A stretch of DNA of 64,000 nt, from positions 2,256,001 through 2,320,000 of the forward strand of contig WPIO01000015.1 in the NCBI GenBank assembly GCA_009760855.2, given 5' to 3'. Made by a program: the position numbers and the translations under genes. The notes beneath the pieces are model-generated. The model was given only the letters and a program-made list of their open reading frames with translations. It was not told the DNA's origin and made no database searches. This document shows positions 1 through 47,699 of this stretch, piece after piece; the stretch's first letter is position 1; each line of letters opens with the position of its first letter. Origin of the DNA: Cristatella mucedo. Lineage: Eukaryota; Bryozoa; Phylactolaemata; Cristatellidae.

Positions 1-76
1 AGAGAGAGATTAGGTTTTCTGAGAGTGCTATAGAAATATACTATTATTATTATTATTATTTTTATTATTATTATTG
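1..76 (+). repeat. LINE family A 3' tail
   Basis: The window opens inside the 3' tail shared by many copies here: gagattaggttttctgag, a gtgctatagaaat segment, then a (TTA)n run. Confidence 0.6.
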
Positions 77-240
77 GGGAACCATTTAGCTTACAGTTGG
101 AAACAAAGGATCGCTTGTTGTAGGGCTGAACCCACGATCTTGTTCGTGAAGTGCGATTATTTTGCCGAAGAGCAAGGGCTCAGTGGCAAAAGCTTGCTGT
201 GAGCAATAAGGTGTTGCCTTATGCACTCGATTCAAACTCT
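77..240 (-). repeat. Probable decayed tRNA-derived SINE fragment
   Basis: Contains aaaggatcgcttgttgtagg and acccacgatcttgttcgtga, weakly resembling the reverse strand of SINE-1 at 12873-13042. Boundaries unclear. Confidence 0.3.
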
Positions 241-399
241 CGACCTGGGTTGTTAAGTTTGTAAACTACCCCTGGGCTGTGTCGAAGAAAAGTCAATGCA
301 ACAAAAAGTGGCAGCATGTAGATGCAAAAGCAAGATATGCTCTGACATGTTCTGACTGCTAAGATACGGCTGTCTTTAAGGCCACAATAGTGTCTTCAT

Positions 400-600
400 G
401 TCTTGGTAATGTACAGAACTAGGGGCGGTACATACGGTGCTGACCCAAAAAGTCTATGCATCGTGGGAATTAACACAATTGAAACTTTGCTGAGTTTTAC
501 AAAATCGCAACCAAAAAGACTACTGAAGGGTAAGATCAATATAAGGAAGCAGTAAACGTACCAGATTGTGCATGCTGCCACCTCGGTTGGGCTACTAGGT
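400..600 (-). repeat. Unclassified interspersed repeat, copy 1
   Basis: The minus strand here and the plus strand at 9904-10065 are diverged copies, sharing GAGGTGGCAGCATGCACAAT-like starts, a TGCTTC..CATATTAAT block and GTCAGCACCGT. I do not recognise the family. The weak open frame over it is not convincing as a gene. Confidence 0.5.
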
Positions 601-619
601 GGAGGAAAAACGCACAAAT

Positions 620-1417
620 GAACTTGTCTGGCGGTATCAGTTTCGGTTTTTGGGTGCGGAAACAGTTGTGGTTTTCCAAGGATAGTTTAAGCTCTCGATG
701 ATTGCTGAAAAATGCCCAACACCGTTGGTGAGATACATTCGATAGAGCCGGATACTAGATGCATCTAGTAAATCTTACTTCGCAGTGCACCGACGGTACT
801 AAAAAATAATATCTGTCGTTAATTGTGATGTCGGTAGCCAGATACTGCCCCGGTTGCTACACAAGTAGGGTCATTGCAGCTATTTTTTACCTGGTGAGAT
901 AACTAGGTTGGTAGCATGTTCGATTTGTTAGAAATGTTGTTAACTACTCATGCAAATCACATGCTCTGGTGAAATTTCGTTAGCCTGCAGTCTGTGAAAA
1001 AACTGAAATTGATCAGAGATTATAAGTCGATCCTGAGGGTGTTTAGATTTTTTGGTCTAGCACTGTACCTTTGCCAACAGAGGAAGGCATGGTTATTGGC
1101 AAATGCTCTCTAGCTCATTCACTGGCAGTGGGCCGTACGTAACCTTTTTACTCCTTGCAGCTACTGCTACTGCCCTGTAATTCCAATGGTAGTACTGCTA
1201 TTGTTCGGAGGACTGAGCACTGTTGAGCTTATGTCTTTTACTTAAAAGCGTTTAGAGCCCTTAGTGCTAGTTTGTTCATCATGTACAAATACCAACTGAC
1301 CCCTGAACTCTGCACATTGACTGACATTGACATACACTCGACGGACCCTATGCTCGGGTTTAGTTTTTATGTGCTATCCGCTACTTCCGGGTACAGCAGT
1401 GTCGTTGTACGTTGCAG
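620..1417. other. PIK3C3 intron sequence, nothing recognised
   Basis: No exon matching the upstream VPS34 helical region, no transposon and no long repeat is evident. Confidence 0.5.
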
Positions 1418-23497
<22,080 letters not shown>

Positions 23498-23564
23498 TAT
23501 GGCAGGAACCACACTCACGATTGAGAAAGGATAAAGACTCTGACTAGACAAGCCGGGTTGTGCT

Positions 23565-23623
<59 letters not shown>

Positions 23624-23820
23624 AGAACGGTTTAAGTTGGATTGTTGTTATGGTCACCATACAAATCAGCTTAATATATGACAAGCTTAATGTCAGGTTT
23701 CCTTATGCATGGGAAAGACTGGGCTTTCGACCAGCAGTTATGCACGAACATCCGACACCATCACAGGCTTGATACCGTGGCCAGGTATCTAGAATCATAT
23801 AAAAATTATTAAAAAAGCAT
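23498..23820 (+). other. PIK3C3 3' UTR region with (GA)n and candidate poly(A) signal
   Basis: Sequence after the TGA stop. It contains a pure GA run at 23566-23622 and an ATTAAA at 23808-23813 that could serve as a poly(A) signal. The end of the transcript is inferred, not seen. Confidence 0.4.
23566..23622. repeat. (GA)n microsatellite in PIK3C3 3' UTR
   Basis: Uninterrupted GA dinucleotides starting ~70 bases after the stop codon. Confidence 0.9.
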
Positions 23821-24185
23821 CCAAGCAAGACGCTAGGAAAAATTGCCGTACTATCAATTAACTTTGTTCTATGCTCTGCAAGGAGCATGGACGGCCTCGC
23901 GATAATATCACAGTCAGCTGGAGTCGGTCGCACAAACGGTCAATTGTTGCACAGCAACTTTGTCAACTACTAGGCCTGCTGACATGTCTGGCAGCATGCA
24001 TGTAGGGTACATACAGTAAGCGGCCGAGCCTTCCTCTGCTGCATGACTTTGGCGCCTGGTATGGACGGAGTATCAGTGGCCAAGTGTCACATGCTTGGAA
24101 GCTATGCTGTGCTTACACGCCCCCCCCCCCCGAAGCTGGACTACTTGCTTCGACTGAGTGGTAAGATTACCACGGGTCGCTGGCG

Positions 24186-39138
<14,953 letters not shown>

Positions 39139-39803
39139 TTTTCTAAATGCCTTTCACATTATCAACCTACGGTACCTGCAACGAAGGCCTTGGTGAAATG
39201 AAAGGTTCCCACTCGTGTCACCAACTGGTGTAACTCCAGCAAGAGTATACATCGCCGGGCTACTTACGATTGCAAGCATGCCTTACACAAAGGTTGCATT
39301 ACTGACAGGTTCAGTCAAGCGATTGAACAAGCTTAAGCATTCCGGGAACAATAGCAGCCCTGTGCTGCCCGGGTGGGTAGGTTTGGGCTCGTCGAGACTT
39401 GCGTCGTTAATTGCTAATATTTTTGCTGCTAAGCTTTACATTGCTTCATCATCACTATCATCGGAAATAATTTCTATGAATTAAGCGATTGATTTATTGC
39501 CTCCTATAGCCGAAGCTCGGTCGGCTTGAAATGGGCCACTCGAATCTCCCTAAAAAGACACCTACTTTGTGTTCACGGTTCCAGTGTGCGTTTTTGCATG
39601 GATACGGCGTTCCAGTCGAAACCACGAGGCGACGCCTGCTTTCGCCATGTCACACCTCTCGTCAACCAGCACCCCTAACAGACCTAAGGGGCTCTGCCTT
39701 GTTTAGTATGGATGGTCCTTAATAAGTCCACAAGTCACGGTCCGTTCTTTGATTTTGTAACGCAGCATTTGTTCGTAGAGAAATTCTGTTGACCCTTACG
39801 CAG

Positions 39804-39907
39804 GGGGATCTTTACAGAGACTTGTACACGAAGCTGTACATGGAGCTTTCAGCAGCTGCCTCGAAAGGTTTCCTTTCGCCTGAATGGTTCAGGCATCAGT
39901 GCCTGCG
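39804..39907 (+). CDS. Orphan exon-like ORF, function unknown
   Basis: Flanked by ttacgcag and gtaaggc, open for 34 codons plus two bases: GDLYRDLYTKLYMELSAAAS to SPEWFRHQCL. Composition is protein-like, but I recognise no family and no compatible neighbour was confirmed. Could be an exon of an unrecognised plus-strand gene or a transposon piece. Confidence 0.25.
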
Positions 39908-40098
39908 GTAAGGCACAGAACAATAAAGAGCTCTATGCAAAGATCAGCTCTCATCAAGTTGACTACGAGAAAGGCATGACTTGTCTGGTCAGCAAGATGC
40001 CTGTGGCTGATGACACAGCTGCCACACATTTGGATGAAGGCTAAAGCAGCGAACCTCGAATGCCCACTCCGGGAAGTCACTCAGCCGACGAATGAGAG

Positions 40099-40612
40099 CT
40101 ACCTATGACAACGCCGAGCAGCCCTACTTTGAGTTAGTGGCAAGCGACGGCCATCGTTTTGGGGACCAGGCATGCACCAGTACATATGGCATAGCACCGT
40201 TAGAATATCGTAAGCATTCGGCGAGAGCTGCTGCTCATTGCCAAAAAGTCCATTGCCCAAAAGGCTGTTGTTGTAGACCTGAGCTAGGTGGCTAACGACA
40301 GGAGTACATTGCCACTCGTTGACTTTGTAATCACCTAAAGATGGGTGGTTTTCACAGCAGCGTAGTCGGAGCTCTCTGCGCTTGTCTGACGTTCGAGCTA
40401 TGACTGCAGGACGTAGCAGTACTTTCACGAAACAGCATAGAAAAGGGGGCCGAGGTTTGCTGGCATCCCATAAACCAACCCGAAGGGATTGGCCAAAGCC
40501 TAGGTGCCCGTTAGCATTCTTGTGGTTGCCTGCCTCTGGCAAGGACGAGGTCAGGTCCATCACTGGCTCAATCTTTGCTATGCACTGGTTACAATTAAAA
40601 TACTGTTAATTG
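40099..40612 (-). pseudogene. Unassigned open frame with CxxC, function unknown
   Basis: The reverse strand is open from a taacag acceptor-like site at ~40612. It runs through FNCNQCIAKIEP, SSLPEAGNHKNANGHLGFGQ, SLGDYKVNEWQCTPVV and NNSLLGNGLFGNEQQ to a stop at 40099, about 171 codons. The ORF proper begins at a GTG. The plus strand is also fairly open, so the coding strand is not certain. Looks like a fragment of a repeated or transposon gene; no family named. Confidence 0.3.
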
Positions 40613-41080
40613 AGCCACCGTGTGAGCTGCCAATATAAATGTCACGCTCAGTTTCGTATGCTCATTGCAAAACTCTACGAATTGGTACACAGCCTGAAGC
40701 CAGCTTCATCATAGCACTAGGCTACATGTGCACGCAATCATAAAACAAATTATAATTATCGGGCCATAAATACAAGTATACTGGTACATGAAGCCAAAGA
40801 AGCAAGCCTTGTAGGAGATTGGATATCGGAATCCATTAAATAAGACACATTGTACAAGACACACCGCAATAAAGTATTATTGAGCGGTCGTTGTCGGCTG
40901 TTCGGTTAGGACTTCAGTGCAGCCGGGCAGAGTGGCCTACATATCATAATCTATGATAATCTACATGCGAAAGCCCGACCGCTTAGCGCGTCATAGAAGA
41001 CTAGATGCAGGCATGCGGTCATGTATCTTGAATGGTAAACTATATAGCACACTGTAAGCCATCACTCGCTACGGCAGCCC

Positions 41081-41231
41081 GTGAAGAGTCTTGGACACGA
41101 CCCAATTGCAAGACATTATTTGAGCGATCTTCCGAGGCTCTTGTAAAGCCTCCATCCAGCCGTAACCCACACAGAATCCAGTCATGGCTCGGACCATTAC
41201 CACATACCTGGACTGTGGCTGAAAGACGTAG
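41081..41231 (+). CDS. Second orphan exon-like ORF, function unknown
   Basis: Open from ctacggcag to a cgtag/gtgagatg donor. Encodes REESWTRPNCKTLFERSSEA to LPHTWTVAERRR. No family recognised, and its phase does not obviously match the exon-like ORF at 39804. Confidence 0.2.
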
Positions 41232-41499
41232 GTGAGATGAATGCCGCGAAAAAACTACCTTTTCGTGGTACTGATGCCAGTAATTCAGAGTGCTGTGAGG
41301 CATTCGCAGATGATCTTACACGACTTGCCAAGTGATAGCTACCACGAGGCTTCCAGCGTGACAGCTTGGAGTGGCCTGGGCTACGGGTGCAATTTCCAAG
41401 AAATTACAAGTGCTGAAACATTAGCTGAAAAATGTATCGCCCCTAATTCTTGAAGGCCAATGGCTTCACTAAGTTTCACACACTTTAAAGTTCACTATC

Positions 41500-41870
41500 C
41501 TTAGTTAATAAAACAAAAATATTAATGGAGATGTGCTTTGCACCCCTGAGATCTCTTTCCAAGTATTTAAAGACGTTGGATGGTCAGCATGTCTACTGAT
41601 TAATGATACATGAATAGCATTCACAATTTTAGCAGGTGTGAGTTCACAAAGGACAATCCACACGAACAGGGTAAAAGATGCATTACGAAAGAGTCGGTTG
41701 TTTTAGCTTCCTTTTAAATCTTAGTCAGGGGATGTCGTAGTGATGCCTGCCGGTTGCGAGTTCCAAGCTATGGCAGCATGGGAACTGAGGGCAAGGTCTC
41801 TAATAGATTTGAGGTCGATTTGAGGCACGGCTAAATGAGCCGAGCCAGAGAAGCTGGTGGGTGTTAAGAC
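41500..41870 (-). repeat. LINE family A relic
   Basis: The plus strand has caggggatgtcgtag, gttgcgagttccaagctatg and gatttgaggt blocks found in the reverse of better copies. Confidence 0.5.
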
Positions 41871-41933
41871 GGGAACAAGCCCTGTGGCACCAAGTACTTT
41901 AGATTATTCGCAATCCCGCAATCCCAGCTACCG

Positions 41934-42015
41934 CTAGACTGCAATGCACCTCCGCCCACTCTTTGATTGAAGCGCTTCGCACCTCTGGTGGGCGGCGATG
42001 CATTGCAGTTACTAG
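41934..42015. other. Imperfect palindrome (~25-bp stem)
   Basis: CTAGACTGCAATGCA..CCGCCCAC pairs with GTGGGCGGCGATGCATTGCA..CTAG, with a loop of ~30 bases. Purpose unknown. Confidence 0.6.
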
Positions 42016-42196
42016 TAGGCTTTTTCTTTTATCGATGGCACGCTCACTCGAAAGACTGTAGTGCGTTAGCCCCTATTCGGCCGAATGACTGCATCCGGTT
42101 ACTTTTAGGACGATACGTCGCAATATGGATTTCCTTCTGAAATTCCTTCCGCCAGCGTTTGGAGCTCGTTTCGCGCGCACGCGTATAATTTCGTGG

Positions 42197-42255
42197 GAAG
42201 CTTCTGGAAATTTTGGTGGCGTGAACCTTTTAGAATTTTCTCGACTTCTATATAA
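42197..42255 (+). promoter_or_regulatory. Heat-shock-element-like promoter: HSE, degenerate HSE, TATA box
   Basis: GAAgcTTCtgGAA at 42197-42209 is a perfect three-unit heat-shock element. GAAttTTCtcGAC at 42233-42245 has one mismatch. TATATAA follows at 42249-42255. More GAAnnTTC units lie at 42360-42367 (extended), 42478-42485 and 42502-42509. No gene is recognised downstream on the plus strand. On the minus strand the region is 3.1 kb upstream of the DCLK start codon. Confidence 0.45.
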
Positions 42256-42539
42256 CTAGCTGAAACCCCGGGGCTTTTGCACTTGCCGAAACCAACTATC
42301 TGTCCGGCCCCTTTCCAATTCTTTCCAAGTCGTACACATTTCTAGGAAAATTCCCTCTAGAAATTTCGAGATTCTCTTTCAGCCAAATATCGAGCGAATC
42401 CAAAAAAGCGCTCTACTAAACGCGCGCCTTAGCGGCGAAACCTATCCAGTAGTGAACGCTTGCAATATAGTTCGAGCGAACGTTCACTAACATTGAAGTG
42501 AGAACGTTCTGACATATCGAACGCGGCTAATTAGGGAAG

Positions 42540-43420
42540 TACGCGGGAACAACCTGGACAAGCACGCACATAAGCGACCATTAACTAAACAAGAACAGAA
42601 AAGCCATTAGCAATTGCCAAGGTCCTCACGAACATTATCAATGCACAAGAAGCAACACCAATATACTCGGTAGCGACCCAGCTAAAAATGCATAAAATCA
42701 ATTGCTTTAGCAAGCATTGCTAGGCAAGCACACAAGCACTTAAAAACCGCTAAGCAAGAGCAAATGACTGGCTCGGCAATAAAAACGAACGAGTAGTGTA
42801 TGCGCTCTCATGTGCTCCATCCATATTAGTAGGAAGCCCTGAAATGAGCATGACAGCAATGGCGGAAGTGTAGCCGGAGCGTAGTGGGTCGCTTTCCAAG
42901 GAAACTTCTTGTCGGCTTCCCTTAATGGAATGAGCAAGTTGTTGCCTCCGTCCGTCCGTCCCCCAGCGCCTCCTTCGTGCCACCAGTCACCGCACGATCG
43001 AATGAACCATCCTACTCTAAACCCGTTCAAGATAAGTTGAAAATAAAATTTCAGTGGAGCTTCGTAAAAATTGGGTTATAGTTTTCTGATAACAAACTAT
43101 GGGGAAAAAATTTGAATACTTTTGTATTCACTCTCCTTACTTTTCCTTTGTGCTGCGTCAAGAAAGGCCTGCAAGATTGTTCACATCAGTAGGGCTGGCT
43201 CGTCTGCTACGTCAGCGGACACTCGTGCTCGCCTGCCTTCCAAAGGAAACTTGGAGTTTACCGCGACATCTCACGGGCGGCATTGATAGGCTAGTATGAA
43301 TTGCAAGCCACTCCATCCGTAATCCGGATTACGGAGCACGACGCGTTTTACGACGCGCGTTAACGTTTCCTCTGATTTTCTTTCCCCCTCCCAAGGACAT
43401 GCAGTGCCAAGACCACGTTA
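42540..43420. other. No feature recognised
   Basis: Short ORFs without domains (42740-43030 minus, 43099-43299 plus). Confidence 0.4.
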
Positions 43421-43424
43421 TTCT

Positions 43425-43553
43425 TGTTGTTTATTGAGCATGCTACCACTAACCATTTGATTGTGCTTCCTTTGCAGCAATTATAAAGCGCCTAGAACGA
43501 GAGTCAGTTCTCTGAGGGCGCTTTATGAAATGTGTTATTATTTTTATTATTAA
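43425..43553 (+). repeat. LINE family A 3' UTR and tail
   Basis: tgttgtttattgagcatgct, tttgcagcaattataaagcg, gttctctgagggcgctttat and a TTATT run. Confidence 0.75.
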
Positions 43554-43644
43554 GACGGTGGCTTAGTTCTCCGACGGCGCCATACAAAAACTTTTTATTA
43601 TCGTCATTATTACCATTGTCATAACTATGATTATTTCGGGTACG

Positions 43645-44545
43645 GAATTTCTTCCGCGAAACGGTGGGCGGGGCTGGGTAGAGGCGGGGTAGGGACGGGG
43701 CGGGGCGGGGCGGGGCGGGGGTGGAAATGCAGCAGGTATGCTTGGCAGCGGCGGCGCGCAGGCGCTGGCTTGGAGCTGCCGCTGACGATCACGCTCACGC
43801 TCGCTGACGCCGATGTGCGTCGCGGCACTTCGAGCGACTGCGGCTGCTAGCGCGCCGACCGGGGCTGCAGAGCGATGGAAATCGGCGACGCAGCGCCGCT
43901 GCCGAGCGCTCAAGGGAACTTCCGGTTTCGCGAACGCGAGCGCCAGCGCGAGCCGGGCTCAAGCATCGGTCAATAGCGCCGACCACCAGCGCCAGATCGC
44001 ACGCCGACAGGCTGCTCAGCCGCCGGCGACAGGAAGTGAGAAGCGATTGGGCTGCCGACGCTGCGCGCCGAGCAAACGGCGCGGCCCGCTCTGCCTGGCG
44101 CCGCCCCGCCAGAACGACGCCCGCGCGACGGCGGCCTAGCCTCGACAAAGGATAGCGCGCGCGACGACGACCGCCGCGGTAGTGAAGGCTCTCAGTTCTT
44201 GAAGGGATAAACAAACACGCGTGTGCCTGGGCCCGGGCGCCACCGCAAACAGGGCGAGCCGATCGGATTGAATGAGCCTGCGCGCGCAGGCTCGGCGGAG
44301 AACGGCAGTGCAGCCGAGCTCGCCGGCTCGAGCGTGCTGCCCCGCTAGCAGGAGCGGCGCCGCGGCAATGCGGCGCGGAGTAACGTTCGAATGCAGTCGG
44401 TCTGGCCGCGGGTCTACCGGCGTCGCTTTCCCCTACGGCAGTACTTAGAGCCACACGGCGCCGGCGCTGGATGTCTGCGTGGCCCATAGGTAGGGCGCCT
44501 CGGGCAGCGTGTAAGGGGGCGATGACAGACGAGCTGAATGGCCGC
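43645..44545. promoter_or_regulatory. CpG island with GC-box / G-quadruplex array
   Basis: Very dense CpG. 43684-43722 is a (GGGGC)n-type array of overlapping Sp1/KLF-like boxes, with more than four G-runs in a row. Long frames on both strands (e.g. 43795-44487 minus) are Arg/Ala-rich artefacts of GC content. Candidate promoter or unmethylated island upstream of DCLK. Confidence 0.45.
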
Positions 44546-44554
44546 CGTGCGCTG

Positions 44555-45008
44555 CGATATCCACATCAGGCTAAACATCGCACCACCCGCTTTTCGGAGT
44601 CTACTGGTTTGCATATACTTCGTACGAAGCTCAAATCCTTTGGAGACCGCGCCTTTAGGTCGTATGCTCCCAAAGCCTGGAACTCACTTCTGACTGGCGT
44701 CATGACATCCCGTGACTTGATGACGTTTATGACGCAGCTAAAAGTGCACCTTTTTATCGCAGTATTTAGTGGGTTCACGTGATTGGTCCTTTGTGTGCTT
44801 GTGTGTGCTGACACTGTGCATGCTGCCACTAACTATATTTGCATGCTGACCCTGTGAATGTCGCCAGTAACCATGTTGTGCTTGTTGTCATTGAGCACGC
44901 TACCACCAAAAATTCAATTATGCTTCCTTTGCAGAATATGTAAAGTGCCTAGATAAATAGATTTCTCCGAGGGTGCAATAACAAATGTATTTTTATTATT
45001 ATCATATT
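44555..45008 (+). repeat. LINE family A, C-terminal end
   Basis: PHQAKHRTTRFSESTGLHIL, LKSFGDRAFRSYAPKAWNS, then a 3' UTR and tail ending in a TTATTA run. 5' truncated. Confidence 0.85.
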
Positions 45009-45177
45009 AATGTCTAGCTCCGCGTCCGTGGCCTCACGAGGTTCAACTTGCCTTCGTGTCCGCGAACTCGGGAATGGTAGCATACGAACAATTCTTCAAT
45101 ATAGGCGAGCCGAACGAAGCGGCTTTGGACATCGTGACCCGACGCTCTTTACACAATATGAAATGCAATTCATTTGA

Positions 45178-45303
45178 GCTGGTTTGACCCAGTAGTTAAG
45201 CTGCTCGCCTCGACCAAGGCGTGGCTGAGGTCGTGGGCTCGAGCCTCATGGCATATGCGAAGCGGCTGAATAGAGATTAAGCTCTCTTAGGGCGCTATGG
45301 AAA

Positions 45304-45306
<3 letters not shown>
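45178..45306 (+). repeat. SINE-2, full length
   Basis: A-box-like gacccagtagttaagctgc, B-box ggtcgtgggctcgagcc, tail gaatagagattaagctctct and gggcgctatggaaatg. Ends in a TA array like the copy at 26221. Confidence 0.75.

Positions 45307-45380
<74 letters not shown>
45307..45380. repeat. (TA)n microsatellite
   Basis: Follows the SINE-2 tail directly. Confidence 0.95.
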
Positions 45381-45383
<3 letters not shown>

Positions 45384-45411
45384 CATAACACCGTAAGACA
45401 ACCTCAAAAAA

Positions 45412-45566
45412 GCTTAGCTGATTTAACAGCCTCATTTATATAGTGGTAGAAAAGCCTTTACGGCTATCGCCGCCGCTGGCACTGGGCGATCCGTTCTCGT
45501 CCACTGCAGGACTCGAATCCACGCCCTCGGTCTTGAAGAGCGAGCACCTTACCTCCTGGACCAATC
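45412..45566 (-). repeat. SINE-1, reverse, diverged
   Basis: agctgatttaacagcctcat start and ggactcgaatccacgccctc B-box complement. Confidence 0.65.
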
Positions 45567-45662
45567 TATAATCTTCATCCGGGCGCTCTAAATATGCTGC
45601 CAGTCTAGAGCCCATGACCTTGGTCGCTAAAGGCGAGCACCTTAACACGTGGACCAAAATAG
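45567..45662 (-). repeat. SINE-2 fragment, reverse
   Basis: cgggcgctctaaatatg tail complement and ctagagcccatgaccttggt B-box complement, adjacent to SINE-1. Confidence 0.5.
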
Positions 45663-45664
45663 GA

Positions 45665-46677
45665 TGTAGACAGTATATGTGTCCAACTGATTAGAAAAAG
45701 GCCCCCTCGAACTCCAACGGAGATTTTCGAACAATTTCCACAATGTCAGAAAGCGGTCATTCGTCACAATGTCCATTAGCGACGAAGGGCAGTTGCTACA
45801 AAGAACCCTGCCGTTGCCGTTGAGCTAGCAGCGAGATCGAATTAAGTACGTTTTGAATATGACGCTGGACTAATGCACCTATATCTTAATAAAGTCAGCT
45901 ATGCACGGTCCACATTTTCTAATATTAGAATGAATTCTGCCGGAAGCAAAGGACGGCGTATGTTTACTCGTTGCAATGCCTAGTTCTAGTTAGAATGCGT
46001 GCACAGAGTGTCGCTGTTGGCAAACTCTTGCTGGCACACTCTTGCATTCACCGGAATCGTTGTCGCGGCAAATTGCAGTGGGACTTGCAGTCAATCAGGA
46101 CGTCCGACGCATTGGCGGCAAATGTCCGCAAGCCCAAAATGTTCTTGAGCCACACCGTCCATTTGCCTCGGCAACGGACAGTTTCCAAAAATGACCCCGT
46201 CGCTACAGTCTCATAGCAGAACGAACAAATTAGCCGTTTGAATAAACATGATAATAGTTAACCTTTATTTTTTACCAACTATGCAACGTGTGACCTGAGT
46301 CTCGTGCGAGATTTTAACGAAATGTATCAGTACCAATCGGATGCCGCAAGTTCACCCTTGAGGAGTGCCTATCTCAAACTATAATGCGTGCGATGCGTGG
46401 CGCCGCTGACTACCTGTTAGCTATAGAGCCTCCGGGATCGTTGGAATTAGCTGCACCAACGAAAAGCCGCGGCGCCGAAGTTAATGATCGCTTCCGGTGT
46501 ACTTTCGACAGACGTCCTTGGCGGCATTTTCGTCCTGTAAATCCCCCACATGATAAACCAACCCTAGCACCGCCACTGCACAGTTTACGCTACAGAATCT
46601 CTGCAAAACAGATGCAAGCGTCCCTCGTCCCGTAGGCAAGCCGTACGTCAATATCACCATCGCTACTGGTCGACTTA
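45665..46677. other. No feature recognised
   Basis: ORF 46384-46632 (+) has no recognisable domain. Confidence 0.4.
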
Positions 46678-46770
46678 TTAATAATAATAATAATAACATA
46701 TTTAATAAAGCACCCTCAGAGAACTCAATCTCTTTCTAGGCGCTTAACAATTGCTGCAGAGGAAACGCGA
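46678..46770 (-). repeat. LINE family A solo 3' tail
   Basis: AAT run, then aaagcaccctcagagaactc and ttctaggcgcttaac. Confidence 0.75.
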
Positions 46771-46779
46771 CTTAGCACG

Positions 46780-47695
46780 ACGGACGGACATTAGTGGAAC
46801 AAGACTTCGGCCGTGATTGGGCGCCAGCCAGCTCCGCTTCTCACGGTGCTCTGCACCCGCATGGCGAATGCACGTCAAAAGTTGAGCAGGAACCGGCGCC
46901 GGCGTCGCTGCCGCTCGCGCGGCTGCGGGCCTTCGGCCCTCGGGCCAACGACAACCGACCGAGGGCCGAAGCGGAAACGCCGCGGAAATGCCGAGCATAG
47001 AACCGCTGACGTTGGGGCCGAATTCGGGAAATATCAATCGCGACTGGTAGGATGGTATCCGCACAACTTAGAGGGCCGAGGGCGCAAATGACTAGGCGGA
47101 GCGCCCTCGCCCCCGCTCCCGCTCCCGCTCCCGCCCCCGCCTTCGCCACAACCACCGCAAAGCGCCCCGCCAATACCCCCGGGAGCAGATTGGAGACCGC
47201 GCGGTACTTACTTGCTTCGCAGTCTGATGTCGCGCGTGCATCTCCACTAAGATTCCAGCGATACTTCTTCTTGTAGATTTTTCGTCGCTACCTCTGTAGC
47301 ACGCCAGTGGAACGTATGCGAACGCACGGTCAGACCGAGCAGGCGCTTAAGAAGGGCTAGCGCGGCCATCGCTACCGCGGCCGTCCGACATGGCGCGCGT
47401 CTTTATTGTGCCAGTGTCGTCATCAGCTGACCATTAGCTGGCTATCGAATGCCCGACGAACTGCACTCGATCCTGTGCGTTAGCAGTGACTACGTATGGC
47501 GCATGTGGCCAACAGCGCTTCGTGCCATTTTAATTTAATTACGGTCGCCGCTATCCCCTCGCTTTCCGTTGCCAGGGTAACTGACCACGCCCCTTCGGCT
47601 GCTGCCGGTTCCGGTTGGCGAGCGAGGTCCGCAGTAGGTGAGGTCGCGCCGGGCTGTACGGGGTGTGGCGCCCTCCACGTTCGTGCAGAGCTATG
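46780..47695. promoter_or_regulatory. CpG-rich block with C-rich tandem hexamers
   Basis: CpG-dense. (CCCGCT)n-like tandem at 47105-47150 gives a G-rich minus strand. Long Arg/Ala frames on both strands are composition artefacts. Regulatory role is inference only. Confidence 0.3.
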
Positions 47696-47699
47696 CCGT

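Noticed and set aside
1272-1417. Upstream part of the ORF at 1272-1706 as PIK3C3 coding sequence
   Set aside because: No similarity to VPS34 before the acceptor at 1417, and reading past 1643 leaves the family sequence; the exon is 1418-1643.
43795-44487. 230-residue Arg/Ala-rich minus-strand ORF
   Set aside because: Composition follows from CpG density; no domain, and other frames are similarly open.
46813-47276. Several overlapping ORFs on both strands
   Set aside because: Arise from GC-rich tandem hexamers; no coding signature.
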